A stretch of DNA of 64,000 nt, from assembly GCA_023238725.1 (NCBI GenBank), contig CM041534.1:2618449-2682448 (forward strand). The letters are read 5' to 3'. The stretch is from Scortum barcoo. Lineage: Eukaryota; Chordata; Actinopteri; Centrarchiformes; Terapontidae. Positions 34,696 to 45,772 of the stretch are shown here, one piece after another. The stretch's first letter is position 1, and the number at the start of each line of letters is the position of its first letter. Both the position numbers and the translations under genes were made by a program. The notes below the pieces were generated by a model. That model saw nothing but the letters and a program-made list of their open reading frames with translations, was not told where the DNA came from and did no database searches.

Positions 34696-37600
34696 ACTTC
34701 TGGTCAGGCAGAGTAGATAATCCTAAAGAAGAGCAAACTAGTGAGTACACAGTGTGAAACACTGACGCTGAAGCCCAGCACTTGGCCCGTTGTCCTTACA
34801 TTGCCCTCGCCTGCAACCTTTTGCTTGATGAGCTTATGCTGTGCAACTTTGCAAAATCGATCACTGTGTATCATTAAAGACATTTTTATATTTTTTACTT
34901 TTCCTATCAGTAAGGTCAACTTTTAGTACGCTGTAGTTGTGCTAAAACAACATGTCCACTGTCACTGGACTGCTGTTCAGGTAACTGCTAAAATACAGGA
35001 TACATCAGCCGATTTGAGCCAATGAGACATATTTATTTGGATCCATGTAGCTTGACTTGAGGGTGTCAGAGTTGTCCTTTAGAGATTCTTCCTTTGGCTT
35101 GTTATTGATGGTGGTAGAAAACACTGCCTTATAATCTGTCCACAGTAGTAAGGTCACTGTATCAGAAGTATTTGGGTGGATGAAGCTTACAGTTATAATC
35201 TTAAAGATTTTCACTTCATTCTCTTTCGCGGCACCTGTGGTGATGGTCTTTGAAAATATAATCTTGAAGATTTTCGATTAAATAAATAAATTGAAATAAT
35301 GATAAAAGTCTAGCATCTGCCATACGATGATCTGAGTGTCTGTGTGGAGACTGTCCTGGGCAAAGTCAAAAGCTTGCACAGTTATGTTTTTAACTAATCT
35401 TTTAACGCAACAGACTCGCTCTTCAGCTCACCTGTGTGTGAAGCAGCATACTGTTTGTTTGAGTCTTTGCCAGTACTGTGAGTACACAATTATTATGGCT
35501 GAACAAACAAAGAAAAGATTGATGACTGCAGAAACTGAAGTGAAGTCCAAAAACACACTGGCAGTTACAGATTGTCACCAGAGGTGCCTTGATAGAGGCC
35601 AAAATGAAAATCTTCAACATTATAACTTTAAGTTAAAAAAAAAAAAAAACAGACCCTTACCATCTCCTGTCCCTCCTAATTTCTCAACTCAACTATGGTT
35701 TTACCCAAATTGTACTTGGGATAGGACTAACTGCCAAACTTCTGGTAAACATAACTAATGGTGCATTTTGTTTAAGGAGCATTCCAGCTGCTCTCTATTG
35801 AGGTGAGACAGTTGTATACAGACTCTGTAGTAAGATGCTATTTGTTTGTTCTGACACTTTCATAGAAGTTCAAAATTTTGAAACTTGAGCAAAAAAATGT
35901 GTGTATATTCAAAATAAGACGTATCAGAATGATTTAAAGATCCTTCCCTGCTCTTGCAAAAGAATTTCAAATCATCCTCCACTGAAGAAAAATGAATAAA
36001 AAACCATCCCTGTTATCCCTCTCATTCTTTTCTTACAGTCCCTAAATTGTGTAGAATGTATTGTGCATAATTTTCCTGCCTAACCCAACATCCTTTATTT
36101 TGACAGTTACCTTCACAGATACAATAACACTTCTGAAATTTACTGAAGAAAAAGGCACCATTCAAGAAACCCAAAGAAACTTTGGAGTATATTCAGTACA
36201 CATATTTATGTTGTTCTGTTCTATTGTGCAGCTGTGATTAAAGTTTTTAGCAGACTGGTACAGACCCACAGTAGCTAAACTAACCCAGTTTATAATGGAG
36301 CATAAAGAGAGATTAAAATAGGCAAGAATGGAAAAATGTACAGTGTAAATGCACAATGTAAATGCAACCCTTCTTCTCTTTTATGTTCATATACTGTTTT
36401 ACTTTCATGTCTATAAATGTTGATTTTAATCATTTTATATTCTTGTTTTACTTTTAATTAAAAGGGAGTAACTGAAAAGGGTATCTTAATTGCATGACAT
36501 TAATTTGTACAAAGTTAAGTGTGCTCTTGAGTCTGTGACTGTTGAGACGTAATAATTAACACATCTTAACATCGCCAGTTTAAAATATTCACGCCCACTC
36601 TTAACTAAGACACAAGCTGTCATAACATGATGTGGATACAGTCACATTGTGGATGTGTTTTTGCATATTTTTCCTCCTAAAACTTTCAAAATGATCAATA
36701 TTGTGATATTATTATCATCATTATTATTATTTCTTTGTACTAGAATGAATCAGACTTATGTAAGAGGTCTGGCTTCACATGCATTCATGGAAAGATAATG
36801 TGTTTGATCACAGCATGTTAAGTCCCTCTGTCAGTAATGGGGGTTCTCTCAAATTCTATTCATTTTGTTAGAATTAGTCATTTTCAGATGACACATCGAT
36901 GGACATATAGTATACCCCCAGTGTTGTTCTCACTGTGCGAAGCTAATGTTGTCACTAGAGGGCAGCTTTGGATCAGAAGTCTTTGTGAACTAGGTATTCT
37001 GACCAAAGAAGGAAATAAGAGCTAAAACACTTTCCAGTGACTCATTCTTCATTTTAAAGAGTCAATAGGACAGAATCCTCAGGAACTATACTGTGGTATG
37101 GTATTATGTGATGAATGTGCCCTCTATAGAAAGGAAACCTTGCTGCTAAAGACGGAACCTGGATAAAGACAGAGTGAAGGCTCTGTCGTGGTGGCACATC
37201 TGTCCCAGTGAGCTGCTGACTGGGTTTTTATTGTTTCGATATAAAGGATGATTTAGGGTCTTTGTGTGGGGGCACGAGAAAAGACAAACATTATCAAAAT
37301 TCTGAACTATGTCCACAAGACAGCTGCTGCCAAGTCTCAATTGAGCTGTATGGAAAGCAGCTGAAGATGGTTCTCTTCCCAGCTACAATGAACTTTTTGT
37401 CCTCACATGGATCATAACAGTAAAACATGCAAATGTCCATGCAAAAGTGTTACACCTGTCAAATTTTCTCACACAGCCCCAGCCATAGCTGTGACTTCTA
37501 TTTAACAGTTAAGTACATCATGTGGCTTAATGAAATGAAAAAAAGTCACTCTGCCATTCTGACATGACTGACAGAACATTTGATGCTGTGAAAGGTACGT

Positions 37601-39649
37601 GTTGTAAGTGCAGCACTGTGCTCTGTTCTGTGTTGTCTTTATGGAACTGATGTGTATTGTACACGGACATTACAACAGTGTGGAAGGATTACTTGAAAAG
37701 AGCACACCATGTATAATCACAGAACGTATGAATCATAAAGGCTGAAGTTGTGTATCTTGTGTTTGAGACTGCAGTGGAGCATACAGATTGAGAGAGGCTC
37801 ACATCATTTATTTCTTCTGACTGACAGGAAGGTTCTTTACTTTTATCCTCTGGCTGAGGCAGTCTGAGTCAGTAATTGGTCTCAATGAGGATCTAACCCT
37901 TACCATAAAAGGACAAATAACATGCATGCAACTGATCACCAGACCTGCAGAAAGGTTTGACTGTGTCTGAACTGTGTACAGCATCGTCTCACATCATTCG
38001 TAAGTGGGAACATCTTGTATGAATGGTTTACTTGAGGTTATTCAACCTTGTAAAATATCACTTTTACTTATTTATTCTGTAGTTCTATAATTGAGGTATT
38101 TTTCTGTGAATGACACAAGCTCTGTTCAGTTTATACATGTTCCTTCTTGTGCAGAAAGACACAGAGCGAAGCACAGTATGATGCAGCACCACTAAACAGA
38201 CATCCAGGTGGAGACCCAGGCTGTGAGCTCTGATACAGACAGAGGGTGAGGTTTGTAGCTGAGAGCGCTGACACTGTGCTCTCATTGAATCAACTTCTGT
38301 AGGGAAGCACATCCTTTGCACATTTGTACAGAATCTATGAGCATGTGACTGAGACAGCTCTCTCACTTCTCAAATCTGTGATCATAACATCTCTCAACAT
38401 TTCAGAGCACGCCAACAGTGCTGACACTCAACACTTTTCTTGTGAGTTGTTTGTGTTTAGGTGATGTGAAAACTTGTAGGAAGTGTGGTGCATTTAATAC
38501 TTCATCTGACCATCTCCGCCAGCTGGTTCAGCATCATGGCTGAACAAACACTGTCGGGGAAACTAAACCATGTGTTAATGCAGCCAAGCTGCCAGTCCAT
38601 GTAAGCTCGGAGTGAAAGTGCTGAGTTATCTTTCACACTCCCAGGCCGCTCCACAGGACCCATACTGTGATACCAAATAACTGTGATAAGAGACGGTTCA
38701 TTTTTGCTCTGTAACACTATGTGGCAACCCTCTACACACTAATCTCAACACTCTGATGCTCTCACAGGTTAGTAGAGGAAACCAAGAGTGATCTTTGAGT
38801 GTGAAAAAGAAATCCTAACTCACGGTGCACTTACCTGCTGCAGGGGGAAACAACGATGTCCCTGTCCACCCTGACGGTCTGATTAAATGTTCCTCAGATG
38901 GAGGTCTCAGTCCTGCTGGATCAGCCTGCTGTAACACACATGAGCTCTGTGCTGCACTCTGCTGCTCCCGTGCTGCCTTCAGGTGCACCCCCTGTGGTCC
39001 CTCATCTAACCGCAGAATGGACACATATGGCTTTCTGTGCACTCTGTTGGTGATATAATGAGCAGTCTGGCAGACAAATTGTGGGGTCAAAAGCTCTTGG
39101 CCATTAAGGCTGAAAACAACAGCATCTCCATCCATCCATCCATTTTCCTAACCCGTTTTATCCTGAGAACACAGGGTCACGGGGTGCTGGAGCCTATGTG
39201 TGTGAAACATGCACAGATCTGTCACTACATATGGATGAGGTGTGTGCTCTGCCGGCCTGGTTATTGACTCAGAAGAGCTTCATCTCATGTTTTACTCAAC
39301 AAATCACTGAAACTGCTGCGTTTGCTTTGACAGTGATTATATTTACGCTAAAGATCATTTTAAAGGATGAAAGTTTCTTGCCTACACATGAATGTCGTTG
39401 AATATTAGGATTAGACTACAAGACGAGGGAAACTCTTGTGCCAGAGATTGTTCAAAATGACAACAACATAAAAATTAAAAACAAGAAACAACAGAGAAAT
39501 GCAAAGTGAATAAGAAGTAAAATGCTGGAATATTGCAATGATATTGTTGCAGAGCTACAAATCCATTTGCGCATGTCGGTTTTACGGTTTTAACAATGAC
39601 GGGCTGCTTAAACACCACCTCTTGAAACTTGAAAACAATCACACAGTGG
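34696..39649. other. Intergenic stretch between vps26b and the 40 kb promoter
   Basis: No coding exon supported. The longest plus frame (35336-35758, 140 codons) ends in a poly-lysine run from an A tract and has no domain. It contains a 20-base direct repeat (35194 and 35258), a possible minus-strand exon (38835-38928) and a retroelement-type CATCC repeat (39126-39197). Confidence 0.55.
39126..39197 (+). repeat. CATCC-type interspersed repeat fragment
   Basis: (CATC)n CATTTTCCTAACCCG, then TTATCCTGAGAACACAGGGTCACGGGGTGCTGGAGCCTAT-type sequence (in short motifs: TTTTATCC, GGGTCACGGGG, CTGGAGCC). This is an abundant vertebrate, mainly fish, repeat, probably the 3' end of a non-LTR retroelement. 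Only about 70 bases survive. Confidence 0.7.
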
Positions 39650-40198
39650 ATCACCAGTTTTTTTTCTCCCTCGTCCCATTTTCTCAGTGGTCGGGATCGC
39701 CCGTGGATAAAGTTTCCGACGGCACGTGAATGCAGCAGGGAGCTCTTGCCGCTCCTCCGCCGTGGTCCGGATCAGCTCCGAGGTGTGTGTCCACCGAGAG
39801 GCGCACCGAGGACACACCGCCGACTACTCACAGCCTGGAAACACCGGCCTGAGACTCCGGTTAGCGGCCAGCTGAACGGGACTCCTGTTTTTAAAGGAGA
39901 GGACTGTTTTTTAGGACGGCGGCGGTCTTTATTGTCCCCCCGGAGCGCCGAGGCAGCTGTGCGACCGCCGCCTGTGAGCCCCGCTGACCCGGGGGAGCCT
40001 TTTCTTTTTGTTTGGGGTCACCCGAAGTGGCGCCTTTTCCCCCAGCCTGGAGAGGAAAGAAGTGAGGAAAAAAACCACCCAGAGACACTTGCCCTGCTCG
40101 TGTGTGTGTGCCGACTGAAGCCGTGATGAAGAGGGGGGCTGAGCAGCGGTGAAGCGCCAGACGGAGACAGTGAAAGCTCATCTGAGCGCCACACACAG
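39650..40198 (+). promoter_or_regulatory. CpG-island promoter and noncoding first exon of an unidentified gene
   Basis: The sequence changes abruptly from AT-rich to GC- and CpG-rich between about 39.66 and 40.45 kb. At 40198 there is a strong donor CACACAG|GTACTT on the plus strand. Two short upstream ORFs lie before it: 39730-39852 (40 codons, MQQGALAAPPPW...) and 40126-40152 (MKRGAEQR), so the exon is best read as 5' UTR with the main start in a later exon. No coding exon follows in the remaining 24 kb. From human 11q25 order, candidates are neighbours such as b3gat1, ntm, opcml, igsf9b or snx19, but nothing in the sequence chooses. The 165- and 181-codon frames across the island are GC artefacts. 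Confidence 0.5.
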
Positions 40199-40331
40199 GT
40201 ACTTTTACTGTGAACGAGCAGAGCAGATCTGCCCCGCTCCACACCACCGAGCCGGAGAGCACAGACAGACAGACACATAGGGAGTCCTGCTAATGTTAGG
40301 CGGCGCGCATGTGTGTGTACCGTGATGGTGA

Positions 40332-40352
40332 TGTGTGTGTGTGTGTGTGTGA
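40332..40352. repeat. (TG)n microsatellite
   Basis: About ten TG units at the edge of the 40 kb CpG island. Confidence 0.9.
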
Positions 40353-41029
40353 GAAGATGGTGGTATTGGCTCGTCGAAGCGCGCGTGGAGTTGGTCGATC
40401 CTCTCCTGGTGGTCGAGCAGTGCGCAGAACCTCGTTGAAAAATAGGACAATTTAACGCTGCGTTGATTTCAACACTCTCCTTACAAAATACACACAACAA
40501 TAATAATTCAGTGTTCTTCGGTCTTTTGTTGCTGTCGTTCGGCCGTGCTACCAATCTCGACAACGAACCCCATAACTAATTAATAGTGAGTTTTATATAA
40601 ATATGCTGTATGTTTTCATGCTGCTTGGTAGACCAGATGGTTCTGCATTTTCCTGGAGACCCCACCGATAGATTATTCGTGTATATTCATAGCTTTTTAC
40701 CCTGACCAGCAAGTGAAGAAAACATCAAACTGCTAGATGTTGTAGAGTCTGGTTCATGGTGGTGCATGTGTGAGAGTCTCAAAGCTGCCTAGTTCTGTCT
40801 CAGTCCTTCGCAGTGTGTCGTGTTACATCTTGAAGCTTTCCTCACATCAGCAGCTTCACTGAAACAAGTGCCACTGTTTCACTGATGCACTTCTTCTGAC
40901 AGAAAAAAAAGAGTTGATCTAGTTTGGTATTCTCTTTAAGTTATTTCATTTGAAAGTGTTGAATCCTAAATTAGGTGTGATCCACGGGGGGCTGTGGTAA
41001 AAGGTGCCCACTCCCTTGCATGTTATTTG

Positions 41030-41420
41030 ATCCACAGTTCCTGTTGTGCTCTGATGCTTCGCTCCCTGTATTAGATTACGATGTAATCAGATATGCATGG
41101 CGGCCTTTAATCCTTATTTAACTAGGCAAACTAACTGCAAACACAGAGGAATGTGCACATACACATCATTCATATCTGTGCTGCAAAGAACAGCTACGAC
41201 ACCGAGCATCACCTCCAGTGGAACATTTGCTTAGTTTAATGCCTTGCTCATGGGGACTCGAAGCACAGTTTCCTCTGGAGTGTTTTCCAATCATCTCTCT
41301 TGTGCAGCATTTCCTGGTAAGTGTGACTAATTAGCTTGAGCAACACGCCTCTGAAATCCATTGGATTTACAGGACATGCTTGATTACGTGTTTTGCTGTC
41401 GAGGGTCACGGTTCAGTGCC
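41030..41420. promoter_or_regulatory. Candidate intronic enhancer block
   Basis: It contains the palindrome GATTACGATGTAATC (41076-41090), GATATGCATGGCGGCC, CTAATTAGCTTGAG and several CAGCATT-type motifs in comparatively low-AT sequence, 0.9 kb after the presumed first exon. Inferred only from motif density. Confidence 0.2.
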
Positions 41421-43073
41421 GCGTGTTTTCAGTGCAGCCTGAGGAAACATACCTGCGCCAGTTGAAACAAACACTTTAGTTTGATCTGTATTTGGACTAC
41501 TGTGTTAGTATTCAGTGCATGTTGGTGCTTGATGATTTTTTGATCCAGCCTTCTACTTTAGTTTATCTTTTCTAATATGAAGAAATAACCCATTTACTGT
41601 ACCCACTTTCATTTCTACTTACTGACTAACTCTCTTTGATTCTTCATTTCTGTCAGAAAATATACAGCCACAGTGTGAAGTGGTGCTGTGTATTTCCTTT
41701 TCTTCTAAAGGAGTAATTCCATTCTTTATTTTCATAAGCACAACAATTACATGGAGGCAGTCAGAACGATCTGTGAACCAGTGGTCAGGAGTGGAGCACC
41801 GTGGACTAACCTAATCTTTAGCAGGAGTAATTTGATTCGGGTGTTTTAATGGAATCTGATCGTATACTGGTGAGATGAAGAAGGACATTGATCAGTATGA
41901 ACGTCACACCAGTCTGTCTTCAGTTCAGTCAGCCCTCATTTTGGGTCTGAGACCTGCACCAATGGTTTTTAGTTTTAATTTTGATTTAGACCATGACTCA
42001 CCTTCAGTGATGCTGTAATTGCAATTGTTATACATATTCTGTCTTTAGCTAACAGGGCAGATGATTCATTTCCATTGTTCTTTGATTATTTTCTTTCCAA
42101 ATGAGGAGGAACTTTACAGCTAAATAGATTCAACAGACATGCGATTAGGCATTAATTACACATCAAATGACTCACTGTGAATTATTTTGTCTGACTGAAC
42201 ACTGCTTTTCTTTTTTTTTTTATCTGACATATACTGCAGTAACGTTTATATTCAGAGCACTTGAAGAAAATATGAAGATACTCTCAGACTGCCATGTCTT
42301 CCAACTGTTTGAGGCCGTTGTGTCAGGTGATTACTGCCAGCAAAGCGCCTCTCCTGCTCTCTGTTTTCAGTTTGCTGCAGCAGATAAATGTGACTTGTTT
42401 TAAAGGACGGTTGAGATGTGAACATGGAAGCAATGAGAGGGAGCTGTTCGGCCTCATCTCAACATTTACAGACAGCCTCTTAATGTAACAGCCTTCTTAG
42501 TGAATACAGGCCTCAATATAAGTGCTGATTTGTTTGGCAAACTACTGAGATTACACAAGTCCTCCCAACACGACCGTTCACATTATGCTGAGGTTAAGGT
42601 AAGGTTCTAGATAAAAGAGAATGAGCTAACCTAATGTCCCTGTTACAAGTTTGGACAGCCAGCTGCAGCTGAAATAACAGCAGACTCTGTGGTGCAACAG
42701 ATAAGACTCAAACCGACTCAGATTGACTGCTGTGGTAACCTCAGGATTAGCCATATTCTAACAAACAGAGTAGCAGCTGCTTAGGGCTGATGCAAATCTT
42801 GGACACTGCAGCACATTTATCACACAAGTAAAGCTTTTGCACAAGAGTGTGAGCTGCGATAAAGCAGGGGAAGAGAAAATACAACAATTCAGTTTCTAGT
42901 CGTGAAGAAAATTTACTGGGAGCAGCAGAAAAGAAGACTAAGTCAGGGGACAACTAACTGTGCTGTCAAGTGGTCTGAACTTGCCTAAGGTCACATTCAC
43001 ACTTGGCTGTGTGTTATTATATTAAGTTGGTGGAGTAGTAAGAACTATTGTAAGCCTATTCAGATACTCCAGA

Positions 43074-43510
43074 CTGAAATATCTCAACAACAATTGGATG
43101 GATTGTCATGGCATTTTTGTCGTTTATGGTCCACAGAGAAAGAATCTTCCTGACATTGGGGATCCTCTGTCTGGGCTTTCCTTTAGTGCCATCGTGAGGT
43201 TTGTGGTTTTGGGTGAAACGTCTCAACGATTAATGGAGAGATTGCAATAGAACTTGGCACAGACATTCATGTCCCCCTCAGGGTGAATTTAAGAAACGTT
43301 GGTGATCTGTTAACTTTCAAGCATCAAACACTTTGGTTTATGACCAAATAGCTGCTAAACTCATCGCAATCCCATCAGGCTCAGCTGTGCTTTGTGTTTC
43401 CTCCTGATCATCAAATGTTAGCCTCTAACATGCTAAACTAAGGTGATAAACAGAGCCAAGCACATGGATGTAAACAGTCTTACTCAATACTCAGCAGCAC
43501 ATGGAGATGC
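43074..43510 (+). repeat. Dispersed percomorph repeat with duplicated start
   Basis: Segments such as ATCTCAACAACAATTGGATGG, CAGACATTCATGTCCCCCTC, TTGGTTTATGACCAAATA, CAGCTGTGCTTTGTGTTT and GTTAGCCTCTAACATGCTAA occur in the order of an abundant percomorph repeat that I recognise. The leading module (GAAA..TCTCAAC) appears twice, at 43076 and 43216. A further fragment is at 61448-61515. I do not assert a class. Confidence 0.7.
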
Positions 43511-44209
43511 TGACTCTGATCGTATTTGAAAGTATACTTGTTTTCTGCCTTTTGGACTCCACATTGAATATCTTTGCAATTTGGTTTCTTCAGCTGTCCT
43601 GGGTGAAGCTGGTGGCTTTTATTTGCAAAAAATAAACTGTTAATGGTCTTTTTGTTTCTGATATTGATGGATGCCAGTTGTGTGTGTTGATCTGCAGTTT
43701 TTCAGCTGTTGTGGTGTATCTTGAGTTCCAACCAGTAAATAGTCTGTTGTCATCTTTCTTTTGCAACAGGAATGCTGCCTGTGCATCTTTTGAAGGAACA
43801 GTCATACCATTCAGGTAGTTAAATCAATGTCCTTGAAGATAACATAATACCTTTTCAATCAGCATCCATTCACATAGCATTATATTCTGAAATGTGATTG
43901 GGATCACACCCTTCTAATGATGTGCAGTCTTGGTTTAATATGTTTTCAGATCTTGATCATGCCATGCCAAATAATCCAAAAACAAACAAATTAATTATTT
44001 TAGTAGTACGTGTTTAAATCAAACATTTACAACTGTGTGCAGGCTGTCCTTTCCTCTGTTATGCAACCAACCGCTTTCTTTTGTTTTCTTGTTATGGCCG
44101 TGAAATCTCCTGCACTCTCAAAGGTCTCCTTGTTTGTCTTCGTTGTCAGCGGCCACGCACAAAGCCAGACATGACCTCTGACCCCAGCTGTAGATACTGA
44201 CGCATTGTG

Positions 44210-44500
44210 TGGGGCTGAGCATGCATTGTGATTCCTTTCCGCATGTTCATTAATTATGCATAATGCATACGCTGCTATCTTCAGACCTTGTCCCACACAG
44301 ACAGCGCCGCAGACTCTCATTCTCTCATAGTGTGAAAAAGCATCTCGCCCCAAGCTCAGTGCGCAGTCACAGGCCTCTGAGGATGTCGTGACATTCCCAA
44401 AGGAGATTCCATTCCCCCGTAAACAATCCTGGCATTGACATAAGCACTGATTAGTGAGTTGCCAGGGTACTTCCACAATGGCCCAGTGAGGGATAATGAG
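44210..44500. promoter_or_regulatory. Candidate intronic enhancer block with POU/homeodomain sites
   Basis: The core TTAATTATGCATAATGCAT (44250-44268) combines TAATTA homeodomain and ATGCATAAT POU sites; a forkhead-like GTAAACAA is at 44419-44426 and TGATTAGTG follows. A 166-codon frame is open on the minus strand through the block but has no domain. The combination looks like a conserved noncoding element. Confidence 0.3.
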
Positions 44501-45288
44501 ATTGGATCGACAAAATGGAGTTCTCATTCAGGACTTTGTTGGCAACAACTTGTATGAAGCTACTTGGAAGGGTTTAGGGAAGCTATGTAGCCGAAAGTGT
44601 AGCTTGCAGTCTTACCTAAAATGTCAACATTCAACAGATTGTTCTCACAAGGTGCTGAAAGCATCCAGGAAGTACTGGAAGCTGTCAGAGCTACTGATAG
44701 CTAAGTTTAGAGGTTTGTCTCTTATTCTCTCTGTCAGCACTTTAACTTCTTTTTCCTGTAGTTATAGGGTGATGTCAAAACTGTGCTGCAGCGAAAATTG
44801 TGTTTTGCCTCAGTTTTCAGTCTTACCCGCACTTTTGTCGAGAAAAAACATGAACTTTATTGATTCTTGAGCCAGTGGAGAAAAGTGTTCTAAAGTAAAT
44901 GCAGAAAAAGCTAAAACAAAAAGGCAATCATAATGAAAAATACATGTAATGTAAAATGTAGCACCTTCATCAGATTTAGCGTTTGGACTGAGTTAAAGAA
45001 AATGTATTTGGCAAGTACCTTGAAGTACATAGTGTTTGTCTAAACCCTCTCCCCCAAACAGTGATAGTCCAGCCACAGATGTAGATGTAGATGTGTGGTG
45101 AACATGGGGCTGCACTGTGTATATGAAGAGTTTAGAGCATTGTGCAATTTTTAATCACTATCCTAAAGCCAAATTATGTAAAAGAAAAATTCTAAGGAAT
45201 GAATTTTACTGTGTTCATCTGCTCTGGTGTAAGCCGCAGACATTTATCTGTCTGGCTAACTAGCTTACTACTTGTTCTTGTTCAGTTT

Positions 45289-45772
45289 CGGTCGTTATCC
45301 ATTACAATAGATTAGCACCTCAGCGTGGGTGGGAATTAAATCATCGCTCATAACAACGCGGCCGAAACTCCAGCGGCGACGTCATTTGTTATGCGACACT
45401 AACACAAAACAACTATGGAGGCCACCAGACAAAGAAATGTCTGCACCTCGTCGTTGCTCCACAGGGGTTGATTTCTGTGCAGCCATCTCTGATCATATGC
45501 ATCGTTTTTGCTGTTATTGCGTTTTAAAAATGGCTGGCATGTTGACTCTTATGAACGAGTTGCTCTCCTGACTCATCTGACATCACGCCCTCGCCAATCA
45601 GTGGCCTGCCCGACGTCACATTTTCGGCCTCGACTCAGCTCGATTGGAACCCCGGCCGAGTAGGTACTAGAAAAGTACCTGGTACCAGGTACCTAACACG
45701 TAATTGAAAAGCCTAAAAACGAGTTGAGCCGAAGTCGAGCTGAGTAGGTGCTAGTGGAAAAGCGCCATTTGT
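45289..45772. mobile_element. Non-autonomous DNA transposon (MITE-like), GC-rich
   Basis: The right end reads, reversed, TGGCGCTTTTCCACTAGCACC; the left end at 45292 reads CGTTATCCATTACAATAG-ATTAGCACC, an imperfect inverted match. Inside lie a perfect 18-base palindrome (GTACCTGGTACCAGGTAC, 45675-45692) and CGGCCGAGTAGGTACTAGAA. CpG content is high compared with flanks, suggesting a fairly young insertion. I recall the same AAAAGCGCCA end from many fish genomes. The 80-codon frame inside is not a transposase. Confidence 0.6.

Noticed and set aside
35336..35758. 140-codon plus frame downstream of vps26b
   Set aside because: Poly-lysine from an A tract, no domain, no acceptor or promoter.
40018..40563. 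181-codon minus frame and 165-codon plus frame across the CpG island
   Set aside because: Low stop density from GC content, TG-repeat-derived His/Thr runs, and no domain.
44027..44527. 166-codon minus-strand frame
   Set aside because: No recognisable domain, no splice or polyA context; the block is better explained as noncoding regulatory sequence.
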